A DNA stretch of 64,000 nt from Acanthaster planci (lineage: Eukaryota > Echinodermata > Asteroidea > Valvatida > Acanthasteridae). Location: positions 405,047 through 469,046 of the forward strand of contig NW_019091404.1 of the NCBI RefSeq assembly GCF_001949145.1, given 5' to 3'. Made by a program: the position numbers and the translations under genes. Positions 49,001 through 60,300 of the stretch are shown here, one piece after another (position 1 is the stretch's first letter; each line of letters starts with the position of its first letter). The notes beneath the pieces are model-generated. The model made no database searches. It saw nothing but the letters and a program-made list of their open reading frames with translations, and was not told the origin of the DNA.

Positions 49001-51640
49001 ATTGGCCATTATAACTGGAGAATATTCACATTTTTCTGTTCAGGTATTCCATTTACGGCGGTATCGGTGTGATCATTGGACACGAGATAACGCATGGTTT
49101 CGATAACAATGGTGAGCCAGTCAAAGGCGACGGAAGATTGTGGATGTGGATACATCACGGGAAACATCCGAAATTCGAAGCATACTTTAGGAGCCTTTAT
49201 TTTGCTTCCGGGAGTTGCAGTCTTCCCCACTCAAATAATCAAAACAAAAAGGGATACCCAGGGTTTTTTGTTCATTAGTTGAGTATGTTAACTAATACTT
49301 TTCTCTTTAAACCATACCAAATTTGAGTAGCACATTGATGAAAGTAATTACACAGTTCCGAAGGAAACATTTGCTCTATTACTCAATAAGAGAATGCTTT
49401 CAAGGTCTAATTCAAAATTTCGGCTATTTCTTGTTTTCGTCACAGGAAGACAATTCGACAAAGACGGCAAATTTAGGCAGTGGTGGACTCAGGAATCCAT
49501 TGATAATTTCAAAGAGAAAGCCCAGTGCATTATCGATCAATACTCTGGCTTTGTTATGCCAGAAAATGGAAGACACGTAAGCTTTGCCTCGTTAATTCTC
49601 TTTTCCCATTATTTCCAATGGCATTCCATTTTGCGAAATTATGCCTGCACTTTCTACTGAATCCTTCAGTTAAAACAAGAAAATACCTTATGTTTTTCCC
49701 CCTTTTCAGAAAAGCGCGATATCTTCTAAATCCTGAGGAAAATCAATAATAAACTTACGCTTCTCTGCTATTTTTCAGCTAAACGGAACCCAAACGCAAG
49801 GTGAAAACATTGCTGACAACGGAGGTCTCAGAGAGTCGTACAAGGTATCACGACGAACGAACACTATACATTAACATTATCAATTATACACTACCTCCAC
49901 AAATCCCTGTCACCTTATACGTGGACTGTTGATCACATGTCATTCAATTATCCATCTTATTCAACAGTACATGTTGTATAGAACTTCATTTCATTTGACT
50001 GCATGGTTCCCCGGCACCCCATTTCATATGTTCCCTCCCATTGACAAAGTGGACAAACCTGTCTAATATTGCTCGGTACTACATGTGGGTACGTGCTTTG
50101 AACAATTTTTTTTTGTAAAAGCAGGACCTATTCTTACTAACAGAGGAAGATTTGTACTTGGACTCTTTAGTGTATGAAAATCAAGACAAAATCTTATCTG
50201 TTTCTTGCCACAGCTTTTTTAAAAATAATTTTTGTTTGTTTGAAACTTTACGAAATGAAGGTTTGGTACGCAGGCATTGTTGTACTTCATTTCAATAATG
50301 TACAAGAACGATTTCAGGTCATAGCGGACGTGCCGTTTCTTGGTCCGTGGTTTTATAAAGGCCGCGCAGTCTAATTTTAATACCTTTTTATTTTTTCATT
50401 TATTTATTTTTTGATTTTTTAATTATGTTTATAATATCATTTTTCATAATATTCTCAGCAAGTGTAACCAACACCGTAGATTGCGAGAACGTGGCCTTTA
50501 TTGCCGAAAACACCACATAGACATTGTTGATGTTGCATGTTTTTACAGAAGGGTAGTTGAGTACCTCAGGGCAACTTTGTGGTTACCAGTGCATTTACCT
50601 GACATGAGATCTCTTCAGAAAGGCCTCCGGGTAAGCTGAGAAACGATGCACCATCTTTTGGGATTACTAGACCTAGAGGGAGTCGAGCAAAGAAGGCGAC
50701 GGCAGCTACAGAGAAGGACATACAACGAAAGAAGCCCAAACTTTGTCGTCCTGTCATCATGTACATTTCCACCATTGCTGTTACAATGGAGTTAAAGTTT
50801 ATAATCTTCTCTTTTCCAAAGGCCTACAGGGACAACATTCCGAAGCAGCCTCGGCTTCCTGGCATTGATTTCACCGATGAGCAGATGTTCTTCCTTTCAT
50901 TTTCTCAGGTAAAGCAAAGACGTTCAAGTGATATTATACGACGTTGCTTTATTTTGTCAAAGACAATCCTCAACTGGAGCATATATTTACATGAGAACGA
51001 CATAAGGTCCTATGACGTCATGCCTGTCGATTTGCAGTGGGGAAAATAAATATCGGAAAATCTTTTCCAAACTTTCCCCATACTCAAGTTTACGAAGGGT
51101 GACAAAAAGGAAATCAAATCACGGTGCAAATCCAGAAACCTTTTTACGCTTTTCTTAAATCTAAGATCTGGTGCAGTGTGTTAAAACCAGAAGGTGCGGA
51201 TGGGTACATTGACTATGCACGCCACAGTCCAGGCCGATACAGGTTTGTTATTAAATGTCTCCGCCATTATTCCTAGCAATCGCTTCAATACAGGCAATTC
51301 GCAACAGTGCGCCTCCAAGAGTTTGCAACGCCTTGGCCAATTACGGTGCTCGAAATCTGTCGATTCATTGCGCGTGTCGAAATGCCCATATTATACAAAC
51401 ATAATATACACTAATTTTTGAGAATCAACCAAATAAGAAGAAAAAGTAATATGGATGGATCCAACTTTTCATTCAAGTAAAACTGTTTCCTTTCCTAACA
51501 TTTCATTTGTAGTTAGTTGACTTTTTTTAATTTTCAGAGTCATTGGTTCACTGCAGAACAACGAGGCGTTTAACGCTGCCTTCAACTGCCCGGCTGGAAG
51601 CTACATGAATCCAGACGTCAAATGCAAAGTCTGGTATTAA
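40077..51640 (+). CDS. Gene D: neprilysin-like M13 peptidase, 22 exons, expected ATG replaced by CCT
   Basis: Exons: 40077-40224, 41339-41431, 42090-42251, 42665-42748, 42982-43196, 43504-43575, 44299-44364, 44786-44902, 45191-45256, 45504-45640, 45871-46093, 46387-46485, 46915-46992, 47854-47963, 48194-48252, 48691-48742, 49044-49111, 49446-49576, 49779-49844, 50822-50908, 51166-51242, 51538-51640. 770 open codons. Compared with gene E, the first exon aligns without gaps but has CCT at the ATG, directly after TTCATTGTAG. The nearby ATG (40081) is out of frame and stops after 16 codons. Either the start lies in an upstream exon spliced at this AG, or the start is lost. The rest looks functional: transmembrane helix, ACGGW, VVNAYY, HEITH (607-611, counting CCT as 1), ENIAD (669-673), HSPGRYR, CKVWY. 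Exons 2, 5, 9 and 15 are shorter than in B. Introns 13 and 19 carry insertions. Confidence 0.9.
40571..40636. repeat. A-rich low-complexity tract in gene D intron 1
   Basis: AAAAAC/AAACA simple repeat. A similar tract is in intron 2 at 41751-41848. No counterpart of this length in gene E, which has a CCAA tract in intron 2. Confidence 0.8.
41751..41848. repeat. CAAAA-rich low-complexity tract in gene D intron 2
   Basis: Runs of AAACAAAAAC and CAAACAAAC, about 98 bases, strongly strand-biased. Confidence 0.8.
47100..47720. mobile_element. Insertion(s) in gene D intron 13 with an inverted-repeat element
   Basis: Intron 13 here is 861 bases, against 410 in B. It contains GTGTTACTTTAACACC-like short repeats (47097-47210). 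An element is bounded by ACCACGTGACCTGTAGTGGGTAT (near 47491) and the complementary ATACCCGCTGTATGTCACGTGA (near 47687), each about 23 bases. No coding gene is recognised. Confidence 0.55.
49845..50821. other. Enlarged intron 19 of gene D
   Basis: 977 bases, against 114 in gene B and 103 in gene C. The extra 860 bases include a T-rich tract (50380-50440) and no recognised coding sequence. Probably one or more transposon insertions; no clear terminal repeats were found by eye. Confidence 0.5.
51285..51372. repeat. Single arm of a foldback element in gene D intron 21
   Basis: Shares TTCAATAC, CAGTGCGCCTCCAAGAGTTT, GGCCAAT and CGAAATCTGTC with the left arm of the foldback element in gene E intron 3 (58846 on). 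Confidence 0.7.
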
Positions 51641-51759
51641 GTTAATTCGGACAAAGTAAGTGCACAAATGTGACTCTAAGATATTAAAACGTATATCATA
51701 ATCATTCGAGAATCGATTTCTGACATTTTTAAGGTGTCAGTTATGCCTTTAACTGCAAC

Positions 51760-51765
51760 AATAAA
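51760..51765 (+). terminator. Candidate polyadenylation signal, gene D
   Basis: AATAAA in GCAACAATAAAACA, 120 bases after the stop codon. Position similar to that in B and C. Confidence 0.45.
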
Positions 51766-53706
51766 ACAAACATAAAAGCGGATTCTTTATTACTCGTTAG
51801 CTACCACATGTATAATCTCGTGATACAAGTATTAGAACTATTTGAATTTCACTCTTTTCATGCCCACTGATTACTTTGTACTGTTCAGTGGTAAAAATTT
51901 TATAATCACAATGTCGCTTTGTAATAACTATTGCTTCGTGTGTACTATAAAAAGAGTGCGGTATCTCTGATTTTTCTACACATACTACAAGGTAAAACTT
52001 TGGCCTACAGGAAGCTTTCGTGATTATGGGCAATGAAAGCTATAACATTCACACTGTGATATCATTCATTCATATTGTGTGGTTACAGATTTCCGTTTAA
52101 AGCAAAACTCTCCTTTAATTTCAGTTAATAGTTTTATGTGTCTTGTTTATTTGATACATATCTCCCCCAATTTTATTTTTATTTTATCATTTTTAAAAAT
52201 TTATACTCGTATGTTAATTTGTAACAGACAATATTCATTGCCTTTAGTATTTCTCTTTTTCATCATTTTTCATTATCTTGATCAATTTTGGATGAACGAA
52301 TAAAGTGTAGTGAGAATAGTTTCAGCAATGGGAAAGAAAAGAAAAAAAAGCTATCGAATTGGTAACCGCCGCTTGTGTAAGTCATTGAGCGAGCTCTCGC
52401 GCCAGGCATCGATTTATACCCACAGTGCTCTGCGCGTCGATCGTTTAGCTGTGACCCTGTATGACGTATTTCCTTCACTAAAATCTGTGCCAGGCCATCA
52501 GCCCATTCATGCACCCTGTTCGGTAGACTGGTTCCTATCCTGAATGTACATGTAGTCTACAGACATCTTACAGACGTCCTCCTAACGAAGGGACCGGTAG
52601 CGGGCAATGAACCTGGCAGAATCCTTCACATATTTCCTTCACTTAAATCTGTGCAACGCCATCACTGACGAGCGAACCAGTTCAATGTTAATGAGGGAAC
52701 GATGCCTGCGCAACGCACAGCTGCTAAAATATTTTGCTTTTTCTTCTTTGTTACCGAAAATAACTTCACCATAAATTGTTTATTTACCCACTTTATTTAC
52801 CTACTTTTATCACAATAACCACTGATTTGTAACAAATTGCCAGTGAAAAGTCATTGAAAAATTAATGTCAAAATTGTGATCGACAGACGCTTAGCAAAGA
52901 TATGTGCTTGTGTTTAATTTGCCTCCGCGCTGAAACATAGTTCATGTTAAAGTAGTGTTATTGGCCTGACAAAACCCTACATTTTCAGTATCCTTATCGG
53001 ACATCGACAGGGCTAGCCGCACACGGTAAACCTCAGCTAGCTACCGGTCCCTAAGGTTGCAGGCCAGTAAATAGGTCCAAAAAAGCCTGCGCGGATCAAA
53101 TCACGATTTGTACACTTTCAAATTCTCTGCTATGGGAGCCTTTGTGGCATGTGGACAGGGTGGTTTGTTAAAAAGTGGATGAAATGCAGGGGCAGGACTG
53201 TCAACTTGTATTTCTGAAAGTATCAGACCGAACGGGGCCCTCCAAACTGCTCTATTTTGCCATGGAGTGTAGGCATCAATTTCCAAATGGCAATGGGCCC
53301 CCTGACTGTTTTTAGGGGTGATTGTCTCGGGAGAGAAATATCTCCAAAAGTCAAAAGCCACTGAAAGTCGAAAGGAATATGAAAGATGAGGAAGTGAGTT
53401 TTAATTTGATATGTGACCTGAACACCTGTGAAACTTGTATTTTTCCGGATTTTTTGAAGTGGGGGATATTTATCACTGTTGTCTATGGCAACTGATTTAC
53501 TGGTCTGGACCCATATATGATCAGGACGGGGACCAGTCCACCTGTTCTGGCGCGTGGCGACGAGCGAACGGGCTGGTACGCATAAAAAGAGGGATCTCTG
53601 ACAATGAATCGCGTAAGTTATGAGCCATAGTAATTGCACAGACAGTAGGCTTGTCGGCTCGCAGCACTGCGAACGGCGTCTTGGACCAAAGACTACTATG
53701 AATTGA
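51766..53706. other. Intergenic region D-E, first part
   Basis: The first 400 bases align with the downstream flanks of B and C (TTTATAATCACAAT..CG.TTTGTAAT at about 51900). From about 52300 on, a phrase TTTCCTTCACT.AAATCTGTGC occurs twice (52470, 52636). No recognised gene. Confidence 0.45.
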
Positions 53707-53732
53707 GGCCTTCCTCTCCCCTGCACTTAAGA

Positions 53733-53777
53733 ATGATGCATCCTCCTAAGGAGGCATTGGTTTCGCCCGAAACTGAG
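53733..53777 (+). other. Conserved 45-bp element ending at a splice donor (copy 2)
   Basis: Counterpart of 35250-35294: ATG ATG to a GTAAGA donor at 53778, reading MMHPPKEALVSPETE. In this copy CCTCC-TAA-GGAGG is a perfect short palindrome. Confidence 0.35.
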
Positions 53778-54429
53778 GTAAGAATCCATTCTTGGGTTGA
53801 ATAACTCTCATCTTCAAGCATAATAACGAAAAAAGAGAAATCTGAACTCGAAGAACTCGACTAGCACAGAACCGTGATTCCACGTCCAGTGTTCGAGTGC
53901 TGTTTACAACGTAGAAGGTGGCATCCCACGACGACAGTTTAATACCGTGGTGAAGGTTCTACACATGAACCTGTCTGCTGAAACTGCCTGAGGCGACATG
54001 TTCTGAGCCATGACTGACTTTTAGCAGACAACTTACTTGTCTGTCTAAAGATTGTTCCAGTTCGCTTTACTCACTAGGTTGGGTTATGGGAATATAAATC
54101 CAATGTGATTATTCAGACTATGGTGATGAAAAGGGGGCCAGCTTAACAAGAGTAATACAAGACTGCCCGCAGAGCTTTGGAAAAAGGCAGTGAAGTCGGA
54201 CAATAGTCTTTTTCAGGCAGATAAGATGAGTTCATTTCGTTGTTTTGTTGCTGCCCATGGGACAAGACAGTGTGGAATCTAAATCGAGGTGGGGCGTGTC
54301 ACGCTGAGGGGCTACCAAAGATGGATCGAAAAACAATTTTTTTTTATGTAACCTTTTGTGACCTGCACGTGGGGTACACTTCATTTTGAGGTTGTTTACA
54401 CACTTTTGGACAGACAGACACCGAAAAAA

Positions 54430-54742
54430 CAAGATTTTCTCTCATTAGCCATCCCCCGCATCCGCTCTTTCGTACAAAAGAAGGCCTATTCAATCTCCCC
54501 AATTTAAATGACAGACGCATGTGTACTTTTTGCCATCTGGCAAAGGCCTACTCGTGTCACCAGGCTTCATGCAGCAGGTGGGGTTGGAAGAACACCAACC
54601 CCGTGCCATTGCCTGTGGCGACTTGTTTTTTTGCGCAGCACTTTGGCTGGGAGCGTTGGCATCACAGTGTCCTCATAAGAGGGAAATACGAGACACTGGA
54701 ACCCACGAAGCAAATCTTTCCTGGAGGCCATCACGTAAAGTA
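54430..54742 (+). pseudogene. Decayed copy of the unrecognised frame, upstream of gene E
   Basis: Homologous to 36660-37050. Blocks in three different frames: IPRIRSFVQKKAYSIS (then a TAA), LPSGKGLLVSPGFMQQVG..ACGDLF, and, after a T-run frameshift near 54628, AQHFGWERWHHSVLIRGKYE ending in a TAA at 54740. Clearly non-functional as it stands. Confidence 0.55.
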
Positions 54743-57070
54743 ATTGTATAAACGTGCAAGGTTGCGTGTCAAACAGCGTCGAAAGTGTGCGACAGCCGAA
54801 TTGGTACTTGAGTATGCGCATATAATATGTGTTGGTTTTTGCGTGTGCTTTCGGCGTTGCTCTAGGAAAACATAAAATAGCAGCCGGAAAATGGACAGAT
54901 TGTACAAATGAAAGAAACGAAATCTACAAGTAAAAGAAAAAGAAAGATGAGTATCAATGCTATACTGTATGTGTATATGTGTACAATCACAATTGCTTTG
55001 TATAGGAGTTCATCGTATACGATGCACCATGGCATTTCGGCTCATAACTGTCCAAAATTGACGCGTTTCTGAATTTGAAAGGCCCATTCTGGTACAGAAA
55101 AAAACTAACGATCTTGACAATCTTGCGGGATTTCTCTCATTTCCTTATTCTTTTACTAATACTGACAAAATGCAACAACGATCCATCAAAGCACAAAGAT
55201 AAAGGAAAGAAGAAACTCCAAGTTTTAAATGTGTTGCGGCTCACCGTTGTTATGCCATGTATATTGCGCGCGCCGCATTTGTGAGTGCATGCTACGCGCT
55301 CTCTGAGGTGAAAGTGAAGAAATGCACTCTTAACTATTTTGTCTTTGTGCAGGTTTTTTGGTTTTTTTAATTTCAGGTTATTTGGGCCAATGACACAAAG
55401 TCATTTTTTTTAGAACAGCCGGTAAGGGGAAAAGGGGGGGGGTCGGGGAACAATGCCTTGGCTGTGCTTCCATAGGGAATTGTACAAAGACTCCCTCAAT
55501 AAGATTGACTGCGTTATGTAGCAGCTGATCCGCTGATCTCAAGGTCACAAGAGATCATTTGCTGCAGCACGTGTTTCTTGCATTACGGGTGTTGTAAGCA
55601 CAACTTTCATCGGAGGAACTCTATCGCAACTATTACTTGGAATTACTAACGTTAGATATAGACATTGCACCTCAGTAGTGACAAAACGAGTGTTTGTGCC
55701 CATTCCGTGTCAATTTCCTCAGACTAAGTAAGAAAGCTGTTATCATGTCACGTTATCCAAAATAGACTTCCGTGGGTATTCCCTTTAACCCGGGAACTGT
55801 CTATTGTTTCAAAACCGTCCTCAGCCATTATGAATAAAAGTTATTTCAGCGATGCTAACTGTTTGTGAACTACACAATAGCATACGGCATCTAAGGAATA
55901 CATTTGTCAATCTCGAGGACATGGATGAAGCTTAAGAGAATGAACATTTTTACTGGGTCCAGTAGATATCGTCAGAACGTCAGTCGATTTTTTTTACATG
56001 AGGTGCAGTACACAAGAGCAATCCGTAAGCCCCGCTCATTAGAGGCACGAAGTGTTCTACAATGATAAACTATGTCTCTCAGCCGCGCGCACCTTATACG
56101 CGCTTGCACGTATGTTGGACTTTTGTAAACGTCTGTAGGACATAAAACACTGCTGTGATTGGTCGAGGCCTGATGGTCAGGTCTATTCATATTCACATTT
56201 TAAAACATTCTCATTCGTGGTAATTGTTATGTTCTTACGTGTAGTGTTTGGCGTGTTGTTGAAACATTTGGTTTTATGGTACATTTTGAAGCGTATGTTT
56301 TTGAGTAATAAACTCGACATTTCTTTCCTGTGTTAAACCAAACTGGTTACTGCAAATATTCTTTAATGTGTTGATGATTGTTATGAAAATCAGAAAAAGA
56401 CCTTACTCCATTTTTCTTTTTGTGTAAAGATTTGAGCCGCAGAAAAATGTAGTGTACGTTATTTATGACGGCTTCTTTTCATTTTAACGAGAAAACTAGG
56501 CTTGAAGACAAACCAGCTTTCTTTGTACTCAAGTGAGTTCCGTGAGTTCACGGAAATTGGTATTCAATACTTCATCATTCACAGAAAGACAATAGAATGC
56601 TACAATCATGGTGTACCTTATATAAAATATGTCGGTGGCCGGGCAGCCTGTTGAAATGATCGAAGCGGTATCGTTTGGGGATTTTTTGTGATACAAGTGT
56701 GGAAACACCCGAGAAGACCTACACCGACGACCCCTGGGGACAAAAGTTATACGCCTTAGGTCTTCAACATGAGACGAAAACTAAAAACAGACTAACGTAA
56801 TCCAGCGTGTATATAATTCCTGCCCTGCATGTCCCTGTTAAAGGTCGTCGCTAGCCGTGTAGGCCTACATTTCTCAAAGATCTTTCCATTGAAAACTGCC
56901 TGGTTTCAAATTTAACTCAATTAATGTAAAAAATCCTTTTCATGTCGATCCAAACTGGATCGTATAAAAATTTATGGCTAAACTCCCCGCATGTTTACAA
57001 ACGGTATTCAAAAATAGCCTCAGATAGCCTTTAGTAATGCGTTAAATGTATTATTAATAAAACACAAACC
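54743..57070. other. Upstream region of gene E, no gene
   Basis: Partly alignable with 37400-39900 upstream of gene D (for example 55380-55640 with 37545-37800). No conserved frame. The last part carries the SINE-like insertion listed separately. Confidence 0.45.
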
Positions 57071-57079
57071 ATGTGTAGA

Positions 57080-57165
57080 TCGGGAAAGGATTTGAACCCG
57101 GACCGCAGAGGAGAGAAGCACTATAGTATACGCCAACTTGACTCCCCAAGTCAGGTTGGCGTAGT
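57080..57165 (-). mobile_element. tRNA-derived SINE-like fragment
   Basis: On the minus strand a perfect RNA polymerase III B-box-like GGTTCAAATCC (57088-57098) lies about 35-60 bases after GTTGGCGTA, an A-box-like motif. A short palindrome CGCCAACTTGACT..AGTCAGGTTGGCG is at 57131-57161. The T-stem does not pair well, so it is not a functional tRNA gene. It is absent from the matching place upstream of gene D. Confidence 0.55.
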
Positions 57166-57350
57166 GTCTGAAATGTTTCACAATCCTTAATTTCTAATAA
57201 ACGTATAAAAAAACGAAACTCCTTCATTTGTGCTTATTTATAACATTATGAGGAGTGACTGGCCATCCTTTCAGAAAACGAGGCTAGGCAACTGTTTCCA
57301 TCTTTCACCTCAACGGCTAGGGTTCATTTTCACTCCGTCGTTCATTATAG

Positions 57351-60300
57351 ATGGATCGAGTCACACAGGATAGCCGAACTTATTCTAACGCCCAGCTGGT
57401 TGTGGGGGTTGGTGTGACTTCCAAGAGGCTCTGCAAGAACCTTCTGATTTTGACAGGTATACTGGCGACAGCAACCGTCGCCCTGACAGTCACCACCGGT
57501 GAGTCGTCGTAATAACGGTAGCTTAGCCAACTTAGCCAATTCTAAACCATATCTTGAATTCCATCTTTGGAGATTCTTTATGAACATTGGTCCATTTGTC
57601 TGTGAGAAGGACAATACATTCTACCCCAGGGGGTTAACTTGCGGTGTCTCGCCGCATTGAAGAACCTCAGATAATTTCAATACCACTTGAAGCCCCCGTC
57701 AAAGACGAACCTGAGTTTGGAAATGGCTGATTCATAGTCTTTGGGGATCACCATAGAATTTTATTCATCTGACTTTGGTCATTTTTTACCGACACACCGA
57801 ACTTTGTCAACATTCTATAATGTTCGGACGCATTTTTCATTTTCCACGGACCGCTGTTGTCAGAATTTTGTTTGGTACAAAGTGTTTTTCTGCTGGCTCT
57901 TTTTTTTTTTACAGTTGTGTTCGTCGTGCAGAGGAACGACATCGCAAACGAATTGAATGAGTTGACAGACACTCCAATTTGCACCACAAAGCAGTGCTAT
58001 GAATCCGGTATACAGACATAATTTAGATTACATACAAAGTTAGCCTTTGCAGTGAAACTTAATTAGCCGATACTTCCAATGCATTGTTATAATCCCGGTT
58101 TTGCATGTATGATCTATTTTGATGTTGATATTTTCTTCCCGATTTTCCTATTAAGTGTCTCCTGGCTATAATCCTCGCTATAACTCTCATGTTTTAAACC
58201 ACTGGCTCTGGGTAGTTTCAGTTCTAGATCTGAAAAGAAGCCCTTGGACATTAACTCGGCGCAGAGGTTTTGGACCTTGGAAGGCATTCGTAAAAACAAA
58301 AAAAAATTACCAACCAACCGACCGACCGACCAACCAACCAACCAACCAAACCAAACCAAACCAAACCCACACAAACAACTCCCTCCCCAAAAGCTATGGA
58401 GCCAGATACATGTATTATTTTAAGGATTCCAGGTCGAGTTTCGGGGTACGTATAAAAAAATAAGTTAAACTTTGTGTACTGATTCAGTTCTTGGCAGAAA
58501 TTTACAGAGAACCTTTTAACGAACATACATGTTGGCTTGAGGTCATGCATTAAAGCCCGATTAACGTGCTTCTTTAATGGACTCAGAATGTTCATTTTCA
58601 TGCAGTACTCACAAAGTTTTTCTTTATTTGTTCAGCTTACGTTTACTTGAGCAGTATGGATCCGAACATGAATCCCTGTGACAATTTTTTCGAATACGCT
58701 TGCGGTGGCTGGAACGAGCGCTACACAGTTCCAGACGACCTGACCAGTTTCTCTGTCTTTGATCTAGTCGAAGACAATCTTGAAAGCAAACTGAAAGGTG
58801 AGTAGCTGTGGAACAGTTCACCAATGGGACAACGTACTCTCGATTCAATACGGGCGTTTCACAATAGTGCGCTTCCAAGAGTTTACAACGCGTTGGCCAA
58901 TCACAATGCGCGAAATCTGTCAACCCAATGCGCGTTTGGAAATAATCTACAACGGCCGTTTTCCAATACTCAACTTCGGCTCCGTCTCAAGCGTCAACTG
59001 TTTTTTACTACCTGACTTTGAAGCTGTAAGCGCACTAATTGGTCTAATAGTGCCACAAAACATCAAATGAGATGCAAGAGAACCAAAAACTTACAGTAAT
59101 TCAATTTAATGTAAACGCTTCAGGCCCAAAATCGGGGATTGGTTTCGGGGATGAAGCCTGAGACGGAGACGAAGTTGAGTATTGGAAAACGGCCCATTTC
59201 AGCACGTTGTGAATGGCCAACCCGTTGCAAACTCTTGGAGGCGCACTATTGTGAATCGCCCGTTGGTAACAGTTATTGTAGGTAGGTGCATTTTTGGTGA
59301 CCAAGTTCATATTTTTCGCTTTTTACACTATTTTCATCGTTGGTACTGTCATCTCCGCTCTCAATGTCATTAACATTCACACAGCAGGTGTCATAATCAG
59401 CCATAATTAATCGGGCATTGCTATCAACGTTTAAGCCAGATTGCTGTCGTAGCAATTACCATGGATATTTAATATTGTTACTGTCGCTGTACCTATTGAA
59501 GTAGTGTTTGGGAGTCCGAACTTGTTTGTATAACCTTCCATCACTTCAGTCCCATTGGTAATTTACGATTTCAATTTTTATGAAATTGAGTTTTGTTTAA
59601 ACAGTCTGGTATGTAAAAACTAAATAAACATTGCTATTGATGTCAAAAGCACGGGTTAAAGTCCTCCTCCATATCAGGCAAACTGAAAACGAAAGTCGTC
59701 GGGAGCATCCAATAGAAGCGTGTTTTGATGACGTCACACTACGGCTCTACAATTATATGACTGAATCATTATTTCGGGGCGAACAATGAGAGGGATTTGC
59801 TTATCTGTCGACAACGTTGATCAACACTGGATCGTATGATAAGGTTGGACCGTCCCAATTTGAACCGGAGTAAGTTCTGATGAATTTCAGAAAGTTGGCC
59901 GTGACCATTTGCGCAGAATGACATCTAACTTACTTTAACCGTTTTTTCTCTGTTCTTGTGCTATAAAACTTCTATCACACCTGCAAAGTTAAGAAACTCT
60001 GGGTCGAGGAGAGCCGTATTATGACATCATGAAATTGCCAGATTTGTTTGCTACATCGACGCATTTACTTTACTCTGAGCATTCTCCTGCGGAACCGAAC
60101 TCCCAAAATGACGATTTTTTTACAGGCCTAAATGCCACGAGTAGCTGCCACGTTAATCATGATGTGGGTAACAATGACCAATTCCCTATTAAATGACCCT
60201 TTTACGTTAAAGAAATTCAATTGTTCTTCAATACTTCACAAGACCAACACAAGCCCTCCAGTCTGAATTCAGGGCACAAGCTATTCAAATGAACTGCAAC

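Noticed and set aside
53223-53726. Minus-strand open frame of 167 codons
   Set aside because: No recognisable motif, no counterpart upstream of gene D, and biased toward basic and aromatic residues as expected from reading a non-coding strand. Could be chance.
57080-57165. Functional tRNA gene
   Set aside because: T-stem and acceptor stem do not pair; only the B-box-like motif is good.
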